Positions 31,586 to 40,012 of a stretch of 64,000 bases of DNA are shown in pieces. The DNA is from Alphaproteobacteria bacterium (GTDB lineage Bacteria > Pseudomonadota > Alphaproteobacteria > SHVZ01). The notes under the pieces were generated by a model that was given only the letters and a program-made list of their open reading frames with translations, was not told where the DNA came from and ran no database searches. The DNA lies in assembly GCA_009694025.1 (NCBI GenBank), contig SHVZ01000005.1:1-64000 (forward strand). The letters run 5' to 3'. The position numbers and the translations under genes are program-made. Position 1 is the stretch's first letter, and every line of letters begins with the position of its first letter.

Positions 31586-32863
31586 ATGACTCAGTTCTCA
31601 CGCCGTCGCTTCATCGCCAGCGCCGCCGGTGCTTCCGCCGCCTTCGGCCTGCCTGCCATCGCCTATGGCCAGGGTGCCGCCCGCGTCGTCGTCATCGGCG
31701 GCGGCTTCGGCGGCGCCACCGCCGCCCGCTATCTGAAGATCGCGTCGCCCCAGCTCCAGGTGACGCTGGTCGAGCCCAGCCGGCGCTTCGTCACCTGCCC
31801 CTATTCGAACCTGGTGATCGGCGGCTGGCGGAAGATCGATTCCATCACCTTCGGCTACGACAAGCTCACCCGGGCCGGCATCACCGTCGTCCACGACACT
31901 GCCGCCGCGATCGAGCACGACAAGAAGCGCGTGCGTCTCGCCGGTGGACGGATGCTGTCCTATGACCGGCTGATCGTCTCGCCAGGCATCGACATCCGCT
32001 GGAACGCCATCGCCGGCTATGACGAGACCGGAGCGCAGGCGATGCCCCATGCCTGGAGGGCGGGCGAGCAGACGCTGGTGCTTCGTCGTCAGCTCGAGTC
32101 GATGCCCGACGGCGGCCTGTTCGTCATGGCGGCCCCGGCCAATCCGTTCCGCTGCCCGCCCGGACCCTATGAGCGGGTGTCGATGATCGCGAGCTACCTG
32201 AAGCAGTCGAAGCCCAGGTCGAAGATCCTGATCCTGGATGCCAAGGAGAATTTCTCCAAGCAGCCGCTGTTCCAGGACGGCTGGCAGAAGTTCTACGCCG
32301 GCATGGTCGAGTGGGTGCCATCAGGCAAGGACGGCAAGGTCGTCAAGGTCGACGCCAAGGCGCGCACGCTCGAAACCGAGTTCGGCCAGGTCCACAAGGC
32401 CGCCGTCGCCAACGTCATCCCGCCGCAGATGGCCGGCAGGATCGCCCGCGAGTCCGGCCTCGCCGACGCATCCGGCTGGTGCCCGATCGACGCCATGACC
32501 TTCGAATCCAAGCTGGTGAAGGGCGTCCACGTCGTCGGCGACGCCACCATCGCCGCGCCGATGCCGAAGTCGGGCTTCGCCGCCAACAGCCAGGGCAAGG
32601 TCGCCGCAGCTGCGGCGGTCGCCATGCTCCAGGGCCGGACCTCGCCGGCGCCGAGCATGGTCAACACCTGCTACAGCCACGTCGCCAAGGACTATGCGAT
32701 CTCGGTTGCCGGCGTCTACCGGGGCACGCCCGACAGGGGCCTGATCGAGGTCGCGGACTCCGGCGGCGTCAGCCCGCGCCAGTGGGAGGACGAGAACCGT
32801 CGGCTTGAGTCGGTCTACGCCGACGGCTGGTACGCCAGCATCACCGGCGAGATGTTCGGCTGA
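31586..32863 (+). CDS. fccB: Flavocytochrome c sulfide dehydrogenase flavoprotein (FccB/SoxF-like)
   Basis: Tat signal SRRRFIASAAG; VVVIGGGFGGATAARYLK; RFVTCPYSNLVIGG; GDATIAAPMPKSGFAANSQGKVAA; C-terminal NTCYSHV. Confidence 0.92.
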   Translation: MTQFSRRRFIASAAGASAAFGLPAIAYGQGAARVVVIGGGFGGATAARYLKIASPQLQVTLVEPSRRFVTCPYSNLVIGGWRKIDSITFGYDKLTRAGITVVHDTAAAIEHDKKRVRLAGGRMLSYDRLIVSPGIDIRWNAIAGYDETGAQAMPHAWRAGEQTLVLRRQLESMPDGGLFVMAAPANPFRCPPGPYERVSMIASYLKQSKPRSKILILDAKENFSKQPLFQDGWQKFYAGMVEWVPSGKDGKVVKVDAKARTLETEFGQVHKAAVANVIPPQMAGRIARESGLADASGWCPIDAMTFESKLVKGVHVVGDATIAAPMPKSGFAANSQGKVAAAAAVAMLQGRTSPAPSMVNTCYSHVAKDYAISVAGVYRGTPDRGLIEVADSGGVSPRQWEDENRRLESVYADGWYASITGEMFG

Positions 32864-32871
32864 GAAGCGAG

Positions 32872-32900
32872 GCGCCCCGCTCGAGGTCTCGGCGGGGCGC
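32872..32900. terminator. Hairpin between convergent fccB and DUF1476 genes
   Basis: Perfect 9-bp stem GCGCCCCGC/GCGGGGCGC with 11-nt loop; no clear U-tract. Confidence 0.5.
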
Positions 32901-32927
32901 GGGTGAGGCGAGCGGAGTCGCCCGCAC

Positions 32928-33248
32928 TCACTCCTTCATCAGCTGCTCGCGCGCCTGGACGGCGAAGTTCTCCAGCTCCTTGCGGATGCGGTGCTCGCTC
33001 ATCTCGATGCCCTTGACCTTGAGGTCGGCCAACACCTTGGCGACGACGTCGCTGTCGCCGGGCTTGCTCATATCTTCGGCGACCATCGACTTCGCATAAG
33101 CTTCCGCCGCGTCGCCCTTGAGCCCGAGCTGGCCCGCGACCCAGTGGCCGAGCATCTTGGCGCGGCGCGCCATGACCTTGAAGCGCATCTCCTCGTCGCG
33201 CTGGAACTTCTTCTCTGCGTCCTTCTGGCGGTCGTCGAAACCCGTCAT
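32928..33248 (-). CDS. DUF1476 family protein (alphaproteobacterial F1-ATPase zeta inhibitor family)
   Basis: MTGFDDRQKDAEKKFQRDEEMRFKVMARRAKMLGHWVAGQLGLKGDAAEAYAKSMVAED. Confidence 0.92.
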   Translation of the reverse strand: MTGFDDRQKDAEKKFQRDEEMRFKVMARRAKMLGHWVAGQLGLKGDAAEAYAKSMVAEDMSKPGDSDVVAKVLADLKVKGIEMSEHRIRKELENFAVQAREQLMKE

Positions 33249-33316
33249 CTGTACGGCTCCTGGGGTGAGAACTCAGCCCTTGGCTTATCTGCTGACGGTT
33301 GCCGCGGCAAGGCCGA

Positions 33317-34420
33317 TCAGGCGCGGCCGAGCAGGACACGGAGCGCGCCCGCGAGGCTGCCGGCCTCAAGCCAGCGGAGCGCCAGAACGGCGCCGACCAC
33401 GATCGCGGCGACCGCGATGAACGAGCCGAGGGCCAGCGTCGAGAGGCCCGAGAGGCCCTGGCCGACCGTGCAACCGAGCGCCAGCACGCCGCCCGCGCCC
33501 ATCATCATGCCGCCGAAAATGTGACGGACGAGATCGGGCGTGTCGCGGAATCCTTCGAGCCGGAGCTGGCCCGAGAAAGCGGCGGCGAGGAAGGACCCGA
33601 CGAGCACGCCCCCGACGGTCGCCGCGCCGAAGCCGAGGCTGGCCCCGGTGAAGAACATCAGATACTGCAGGCCCTCGCCGGTCGGCGCGACGAAGGAGAG
33701 GCCGGCCACCTGCATCGGCTCGAAGGGATCGGCCGCGCCCCAGCTCGTCGCCGCCCAGGCGGCGGGGATGATGAGGCCGACCAGCACCGCCGCGGCGAGG
33801 AGCGCGCGATCGTGCCTCAGCGCCGGCGAGGACAGCGCCCAGGCGGCCGTCCCGAGGCCGAGGGCCAGGGTCAGCGCCGCCCGCCAGACGCCGCTGCCGA
33901 GACCGCTCGCCCGTGCCAGCAGATCGGGAAGCCCCTGGGAGGCGACCCCGATGGCCCTCAGATCGATCTGCGTCGCTTGCTCGAACGGCCGACGGATCGT
34001 CGCGAGCACGCCCCTCAGCGTCGTCAGCGCGGTGACGGCGAGGACAAGCACGGCGACCAGGCTCTTCAGGTTGCCGGCGCCGGCGCGCACCAGGATGCGG
34101 CTGCCGCAGCCGCCGGCCAGCACCATGCCGAAGCCGAAGGCGCCGCCGCCGACGATGGCGCCGGCCCAGCCGAGCGCCGGCGTCCGGTAGATCGAGCGTG
34201 AGAGGTCGGCGAGGCCGAGCGCGTCCAGGAGCTGGCTGCCGATCGTCGCGACCGCCACCGACAGAAGCGCGGCGCGAAGGCGGCGGGTGTCGCCCATCAG
34301 CACCAGGTCGGAGATCGCGCCCATCGTGCAGTACTTGCTGCGCTGGACGCCGGCGCCGAAGACCAGGCCGAGGACGAAGCCGAGGGTCAGAACCACGTAT
34401 TTTGGTTGTAATTCGTCCAC
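33317..34420 (-). CDS. YeeE/YedE family sulfur-compound transporter
   Basis: VFGAGVQRSKYCTMGAISDLVLMGDTRRLRAALL...GGCGSRILVRAGAGNLKSLV...FGGMMMGAGGVLALGCTVGQGLSG. Confidence 0.92.
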   Translation of the reverse strand: MDELQPKYVVLTLGFVLGLVFGAGVQRSKYCTMGAISDLVLMGDTRRLRAALLSVAVATIGSQLLDALGLADLSRSIYRTPALGWAGAIVGGGAFGFGMVLAGGCGSRILVRAGAGNLKSLVAVLVLAVTALTTLRGVLATIRRPFEQATQIDLRAIGVASQGLPDLLARASGLGSGVWRAALTLALGLGTAAWALSSPALRHDRALLAAAVLVGLIIPAAWAATSWGAADPFEPMQVAGLSFVAPTGEGLQYLMFFTGASLGFGAATVGGVLVGSFLAAAFSGQLRLEGFRDTPDLVRHIFGGMMMGAGGVLALGCTVGQGLSGLSTLALGSFIAVAAIVVGAVLALRWLEAGSLAGALRVLLGRA

Positions 34421-34512
34421 GACGCCCCTCTCGGCACAGTAGATTTCCTCGCCAATATAGCAGTATCTTTCGCGCGCCCCGCCGCAAGGGGCGCCGGACC
34501 CGGAGCTTCACG

Positions 34513-34743
34513 TTGGACCTGACGACCCTCGACGCCCGCGGGCTCACCTGCCCGCTGCCGGTCCTGAAGGCCCGGAAGCTGCTGCAGGCGCTGCCGCCCG
34601 GCGGGCGGCTTCGCGTGCTGGCGACCGACCCCGGCGCCGTCGGCGACTTTCACGCGCTCTGCGAGGCGGCCGGCCACACCATCATCGCTTGGAACGAGAC
34701 CGACCGGGTCTATACCTTCGACCTGGAGAAGAAGGCGGGCTGA
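34513..34743 (+). CDS. TusA family sulfurtransferase (TTG start inferred)
   Basis: LDARGLTCPLPVLKARKLLQALPPGGRLRVLATDPGAVGDFHALCEAAGH; CPxP motif. Confidence 0.92.
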   Translation: MDLTTLDARGLTCPLPVLKARKLLQALPPGGRLRVLATDPGAVGDFHALCEAAGHTIIAWNETDRVYTFDLEKKAG

Positions 34744-34750
34744 GGCGCCC

Positions 34751-35989
34751 CTATTTCGCCTTCAGCTCGGCGCGCACGCGCTCGACCACGATCGCCGGGT
34801 CGCCCGGCTTCATGCAGGTGGGGCCGAAGACCACCATGCCGTCGCGGACGCGGGCGTGGTTGGCGTGGACCGAGGGGTTGCCGTCCTGCAACCGCTTGAC
34901 CAGGTCGCGGGCGGAGAATCCGAGCTCGTCCTCGTGAACCGTCAGCTCGACCGCCGGCGCGCCCTTGTACTTCTTGTCGACCAGGGTGACGGTGGCGCCC
35001 TTGACGCCCTTGAGGCCGCTCGCGACCTCCTGGGCGAGCGCGAGCCAGCGCTTGTGGCGCTCCTCGGTGTTCTCCTCGAGGAACATCTTGAGCGCGGTGA
35101 GCAGGCCGACGATCTCCTCCTTGCCGCATTTGGAGGCGCGGCCGATGCCGCTCGCCGGGAAGCCCACCAGCTTGTGCTTGTCGAACAGCGAGGCCGGCGG
35201 GCTCCACTGCTCGAAATAGGTGTCGTGGTCGAGCTGCTGGAGGGCGGCCGACTGCACCAGATCGCGCCGGCCGGCGAGGATGCCCGACGCCTGCGGGCCG
35301 CCGATCGCCTTGCCGCCGGAGAAGGCCACGAGGTCGGCGCCCTCGGCGACGAAGCGCTTCAGGTTCTCGGCCGGAGGAAGCTGGCCTGCCGCATCGACGA
35401 TCACCGGCACGCCATGGCGGCGGGCCAAGGTCACGATCTCCTTAAGGCTGGGCTCGGTGTGCGCCTGGGCGACCCAGAGGATCGCCGCCGTCTTGTCGGT
35501 GATCGCGGCCTCGTATTCCCACACCTGGGCGTCGCGGACGCCGGCGCCGGAGAAGCGGTCGGGGATGCCGACCTCGATCAGCTTGGCGCCGGCCTGGGCC
35601 ACGGCATGGTCGTACATGTTGCGCTGGCTGCGCGACATCACGACCTCGTTCGCCATGCCGGTCGTGTCGGGCAGGCGGTTCATCTTCGCGGGGTCGAGGC
35701 CGGCCAGGCACGCCGCGGACGCCAGCATCAGCGCCGCCGATGCGCCGGCGGTCACATAGCCCGCCTCGGCGCCGGTCGCCTCGGCCAGGATCTCGCAGGC
35801 GCGGCCTTGCAGCTCGGCGAGATCGACGCACCACTGCGAGGCTTCCGCCATCGCCTCGGCGACCTCCGGGCGCATGATGCCGCCGGTCAGCCGGGTCGAC
35901 GGGCCGGAGGCGTTGACGATGGTCCGAAGCCCGAGGCGCTGATAGACGCTCTCGTTGGACCGGCGGGGCGACGCTTGCGACTTGCTCAT
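34751..35989 (-). CDS. SelA-like PLP-dependent enzyme (paralog 1)
   Basis: NESVYQRLGLRTIVNASGPSTRLTGGIMRPEVAEAM...VTAGASAALMLASAACLAG...DLVAFSGGKAIGGPQASGILAGR (PLP-Lys region). Confidence 0.88.
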   Translation of the reverse strand: MSKSQASPRRSNESVYQRLGLRTIVNASGPSTRLTGGIMRPEVAEAMAEASQWCVDLAELQGRACEILAEATGAEAGYVTAGASAALMLASAACLAGLDPAKMNRLPDTTGMANEVVMSRSQRNMYDHAVAQAGAKLIEVGIPDRFSGAGVRDAQVWEYEAAITDKTAAILWVAQAHTEPSLKEIVTLARRHGVPVIVDAAGQLPPAENLKRFVAEGADLVAFSGGKAIGGPQASGILAGRRDLVQSAALQQLDHDTYFEQWSPPASLFDKHKLVGFPASGIGRASKCGKEEIVGLLTALKMFLEENTEERHKRWLALAQEVASGLKGVKGATVTLVDKKYKGAPAVELTVHEDELGFSARDLVKRLQDGNPSVHANHARVRDGMVVFGPTCMKPGDPAIVVERVRAELKAK

Positions 35990-36068
35990 GAGGGGCTCCA
36001 GGGATCGGGTGCGAGCGCCGCGCCGGCTTCTTGCGCTCGGTGTCGGGACGGCGGCGGCAGCCGCGGAC

Positions 36069-37529
36069 TCAGCGCGCCGCCCACGGATTGTCGTCGAGCG
36101 GCCAGATCGGGCGCTTCACCCGCGTGTACGGTATCTTCTTGAAGTCGCGCGGCAAGGCTCCCGGGCCGTCGGAGTAGAGCACCTGCTTGGCGATCGGGCC
36201 GAAGGCGCCGTGGAAGTGGTTGGTCGACTTGACGATGATGATGCGCTTCGACTTGAGGTCGACGCCGAGGTTGGTGAAGAGGTCGGTCCCCAGCGCCTGG
36301 GTGCGGATGGAGATCAGGACGACGGTGATGCCGTCGAACTCGATCGAGGCTGCATCGCCGATGTCGACGACGGCGCCGGAGAAGGTCTGGGTCCCGGCCT
36401 TCACGCACTTGATCACCTTGACCTTGGCATCGATCGGCTCGCCCGAGGTCGGGCCCATCTTGCCGCCGAAGCGGAGGTCGAACGAGGCGCCGTCGCCGGC
36501 GGCGTGGCACATCTTGACCGCGATCGGGTCCCAGACCGGGCCGACCGCGACGTTCTTAACGCCGCGCTTACGCAAGAGCTCGAGGTAGAACGTCGAGTCC
36601 GACGGCGCGCCGCCGCCGGCATTGTCGGCTGGCTCGGCCACCACCGCCGGCCCGCCCTCGACCTTGAGCGCGGCATCGAGCGCGCCTTCGAGGGTGAGGA
36701 ACGGCGGACGCACGGAATCGCGCATCTGGATCAGCTCCTCGCCGAGCTCTTTCGCCAGCTTGTCGCCGAACGCCTTCTTGTTGTCGGTGACGACCAGGAT
36801 CTTGGTGCCGAGGTCGGGGACGTCGGCGTAGGGATAGCAGTGGATGACGGAGATCGAGAGCACGCCGTCCTTCCCCTCCATCGCCTTGGTCTTGTCGACG
36901 AAGCTCCGCATCGGCTCGCGCGAGGTCGGATAGGAGTTGATCATCCGGCAGTCGAAGAGGCTCTGCACCGGCTTGAGCTTGCCGACGGCGGTGTCGGCGA
37001 TGATCTGGACCAGCTCCTCGCCGCGCTCGGCGAAGTCGGTGTGCGGGAACTCCTTGAAGCAGATCATCGCGTCGGTCGACGAGAGCATCGTCTCGGTCAT
37101 GTGGCAGTGCGGATCGAGCTCGGCGCCGATCGGCACCTTGGGCCCGACGATCTTGCGGATGCGGGCGAGCAGGTCGCCTTCGCAGTCGTCGTAGCCGTCG
37201 GCGACCATGGCGCCGTGGAGGCCCATCAGCACCGCGTCGACCGGCATCGCCGCCTTGAGCTGACCAAGGATCTCCTCGCGCAGGCCCTCATAGGCCTCCC
37301 GCGTCACCGTGCCCGCAGGCTCGGCGAAGGTGCACGTGCCTTCGACCACCTCCCAGTTCGACGACTTGGCGCGTTTGCGCGCGGCCGCCAGCGGCGCGGT
37401 GAACAGCTTCGGGTGGTCCGGGTGCTTGCCGGCCGGGGCGTAGAACGACTCCTCGAACTCCCTCCGGCTGGTCAGCATCGGCGAGAAGGTGTTGGTCTCG
37501 GTCGCCAGCGAGGCGGTGAACACGCGCAT
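36069..37529 (-). CDS. M81 family metallopeptidase (MlrC-like)
   Basis: MRVFTASLATETNTFSPMLTSRREFEE...LMGLHGAMVADGYDDCEGDLL...ELDPHCHMTETML...DNAGGGAPSDSTFYLELL. Confidence 0.92.
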   Translation of the reverse strand: MRVFTASLATETNTFSPMLTSRREFEESFYAPAGKHPDHPKLFTAPLAAARKRAKSSNWEVVEGTCTFAEPAGTVTREAYEGLREEILGQLKAAMPVDAVLMGLHGAMVADGYDDCEGDLLARIRKIVGPKVPIGAELDPHCHMTETMLSSTDAMICFKEFPHTDFAERGEELVQIIADTAVGKLKPVQSLFDCRMINSYPTSREPMRSFVDKTKAMEGKDGVLSISVIHCYPYADVPDLGTKILVVTDNKKAFGDKLAKELGEELIQMRDSVRPPFLTLEGALDAALKVEGGPAVVAEPADNAGGGAPSDSTFYLELLRKRGVKNVAVGPVWDPIAVKMCHAAGDGASFDLRFGGKMGPTSGEPIDAKVKVIKCVKAGTQTFSGAVVDIGDAASIEFDGITVVLISIRTQALGTDLFTNLGVDLKSKRIIIVKSTNHFHGAFGPIAKQVLYSDGPGALPRDFKKIPYTRVKRPIWPLDDNPWAAR

Positions 37530-37613
37530 GGCCGTCAGGTCCTTCGATATGATTTCTCATAAGAAAACAAAGTCGGGCGCCGGCGCCGAAGAGGCCGCCG
37601 CCCCGTCGGAGGG

Positions 37614-39113
37614 TCAGCCGCCGACACGCTTCGCCGTGAACGTCGTTCGTCCGTACTGGGACAGGTTGACCGGCCCCTGGTAGGCCTCGCCGCCGGTCCC
37701 CAGGGTCACGTCGCCCGATATCGCCTCGTTGCCGACGGTTCCCTCGAAGCGGTATCCCAGCCGGCATCCCTCGTAGCGATGGAGCGCCGAGATGGTGACG
37801 CGGTCGCCGGCGACGGTGCCGGTCACGTCGCTGTCGAAATAACGGGTCTTGTGCCGTCCGCCGACCTTGGCATCGGCCTGGGTCAGTTCGAGGCGGTGGG
37901 TCGCCGGGCCGTCGCCGAAGTCGATCTTCACCTCCCAGCTTCCGCCGACCTTGACCGTGGGCGCCGGCGCCGGCGCCGCGACCGGCTTCGTCGAGAGGGC
38001 GCGGACGAGCGCGTCGCCGACCAGCTCGGCCTCGCCCTTCACCAGGTTGAACGGATCGACGACCACCGATCGGTCGGTCGCCTCCATATCGTCGAGCATG
38101 ATGCGGGGCTCGCCGTCGAGCAGGCGTTGGCGGACGTCGAGGCCGCCGCACGCGACCTTGCCGCGGTCCCAGGAGATGACCAGCCGCGGCACCTTGACGC
38201 CGCCCGAGGGCGGGCGAATCTTGGCTTCGACGCCGGCGACCGCCGACACCTTCTTGGCGATGATGTCGAGATAGGCATGCCACTGCTTGCGCTCGCTCGG
38301 GTGGTCACGCTCGCCGATCCAGTATTCGAGCGCGGTGACCACGCCGATGATGTCCTCCTTCGACACCTTCATCGGCCGGCCGATGCCCTGATGCGGCGAG
38401 GCGTTGGCCCAGGCGGCGCGGATGATCTTCTCCTTGCCGAGGAGGAGGCCGGTGACCTGGGGCGCCTGCAGGAACTTGCCGCCGGAATAGATCACCATGT
38501 CGGCGCCGCGCACCAGCCAGGGCGACGGGCGCTCGATGTGCTCGGAGGCGGCGTCGATCATGATCGGCACGTTCTTGGGCTCAGCCAGCTCGATCATCTC
38601 CTCGAGCGAGACCGGACCCTCCGGCTCGATCAGGCCATAGACGCAGATCATCGCGATCGTCGGGTCTTCGAGGAGCTTCGCCAGCTCGTCCCTGGAAGCG
38701 AACTCGTGGATGGTGGTGCCGACCATGCGGATGGCGTGGTCGTAGGAGAAGCGGTGACCCTTCGGCATCAGCACCTTGTTGCGCATGCCCTCGGTCAGCG
38801 GCAGGCGCGAGATGCGCTCGGGATCGTTGCCGGCGACCGCGCCGGCGGTGCCGAGGCAGACCGCCGCGGCGCTGCCCGGCGTGACGATGCCGAACTCGCA
38901 ACCCATCAGCTCGCCGATGCGCTTTCCCGCCTGTTCCATCAGCTCGTAGATGTTGACGAACTGGCCGGCGGCGCGGGACATCGCCGCCCTCACCTCCGGG
39001 CGCATCAGGCTGCCGCCGTGGATGGTACGGACCGAGGCGCAGTTGATGAACGGCCGGACGTTGAGGCGGAGATACGGATTGTCGTTGGCGCGGGAGGCGG
39101 AGGTGTCGGTCAT
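37614..39113 (-). CDS. SelA-like PLP-dependent enzyme (paralog 2) with extra C-terminal beta-rich domain
   Basis: NPYLRLNVRPFINCASVRTIHGGSLMRPEVRAAM...MVIYSGGKFLQAPQVTGLLLGK; about 110-aa C-terminal extension GGSWEVKIDFGDGPATHRLELTQADAKVGG... Confidence 0.87.
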   Translation of the reverse strand: MTDTSASRANDNPYLRLNVRPFINCASVRTIHGGSLMRPEVRAAMSRAAGQFVNIYELMEQAGKRIGELMGCEFGIVTPGSAAAVCLGTAGAVAGNDPERISRLPLTEGMRNKVLMPKGHRFSYDHAIRMVGTTIHEFASRDELAKLLEDPTIAMICVYGLIEPEGPVSLEEMIELAEPKNVPIMIDAASEHIERPSPWLVRGADMVIYSGGKFLQAPQVTGLLLGKEKIIRAAWANASPHQGIGRPMKVSKEDIIGVVTALEYWIGERDHPSERKQWHAYLDIIAKKVSAVAGVEAKIRPPSGGVKVPRLVISWDRGKVACGGLDVRQRLLDGEPRIMLDDMEATDRSVVVDPFNLVKGEAELVGDALVRALSTKPVAAPAPAPTVKVGGSWEVKIDFGDGPATHRLELTQADAKVGGRHKTRYFDSDVTGTVAGDRVTISALHRYEGCRLGYRFEGTVGNEAISGDVTLGTGGEAYQGPVNLSQYGRTTFTAKRVGG

Positions 39114-39125
39114 CGGTCGGTTTCC

Positions 39126-39893
39126 TTAGTTCGCATAGTCCGGCGTTTCCTTGTCGAGGATTCGCCGCCAGGCGTCCAGATGCATGCGGGAATCCCAGCG
39201 CTCGCCGATGGGGCCGAGGTGGCGCCGTCGTGCGTCGTCGGGGAGCTTGAGCAGCTTCTGGCCGGACTGCATGGCGGTGATCTGGTACATCGCCGTCCGT
39301 TCGGCGCCGGAAAGCTCGTCGAACGCTTCCTCGATGGTGGGACCGACTACGGTGACGCCGTGGCCAGGCATGATCAGGATGGTCTTGTCGCCGAGAACGC
39401 GAGCGTACCGGTCGCCCTCGTCGACGTTGATCGTACCGGGTGCCTCCTCGTCGTAGGCGATGCGGTCGTTGAGGGTCAGGTTGTTGAGGTGGCAGAGCTC
39501 GAGCCGGCCGTGATCGATCATCGACAGCGCCGTCAGATACTGCGGATGAACGTGCAGCACGGCGACTGCCTTTGGATTGGCAAGGTGGATGCGGGCATGA
39601 ATGAAGAAGGCGACCTTGCGGAGCTCGCCCTTGCCCGAGACCACGTTGCCCTCGAGGTCGCAGACGATCAGGTTGGAGGCGGTCAGCTCCTGGAACAGGA
39701 GGCCGCGCGGGTTGATCAGGAACAACGGCTTGTCGCCGCCGCCCGGGAGCATGACGGAATGGTGGTTGCCGATCTGCTCGTTCCAGCCGAAACGCGCATG
39801 GATGCGGAAGACCGCGGCGAGGTCGGTGCGGAGCTTCCACTCCGCCTCCTCCTGGGCCGAGGTCGAGCGGGCGCGGATCGGGACGGCGGTCAT
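39126..39893 (-). CDS. Class II aldolase/adducin family protein
   Basis: DLAAVFRIHARFGWNEQIGNHHSVMLPGG...HARIHLANPKAVAVLHVHPQYLTALS...IMPGHGVTVVGPTIEEAF. Confidence 0.92.
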   Translation of the reverse strand: MTAVPIRARSTSAQEEAEWKLRTDLAAVFRIHARFGWNEQIGNHHSVMLPGGGDKPLFLINPRGLLFQELTASNLIVCDLEGNVVSGKGELRKVAFFIHARIHLANPKAVAVLHVHPQYLTALSMIDHGRLELCHLNNLTLNDRIAYDEEAPGTINVDEGDRYARVLGDKTILIMPGHGVTVVGPTIEEAFDELSGAERTAMYQITAMQSGQKLLKLPDDARRRHLGPIGERWDSRMHLDAWRRILDKETPDYAN

Positions 39894-40012
39894 GGCGGGA
39901 GCTCCTGCAGACGGGGAGGGGCGGAGATTGCCATGCGGGCGACGATGTTTCCAACAGGAAAGCTGCGTCGCAGAGGGGGTGTCACGGCCATCGGCTGCGC
40001 TATGATGCCGCC

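Noticed and set aside
35955-37562. 535-aa plus-strand ORF opposite the M81 gene
   Set aside because: Antisense shadow of the MlrC-like coding sequence.
34751-39113. Considered genuine selenocysteine machinery because of SelA-like proteins
   Set aside because: No selB, selD or tRNA-Sec visible, two divergent paralogs present, and neighbours are catabolic-type enzymes.
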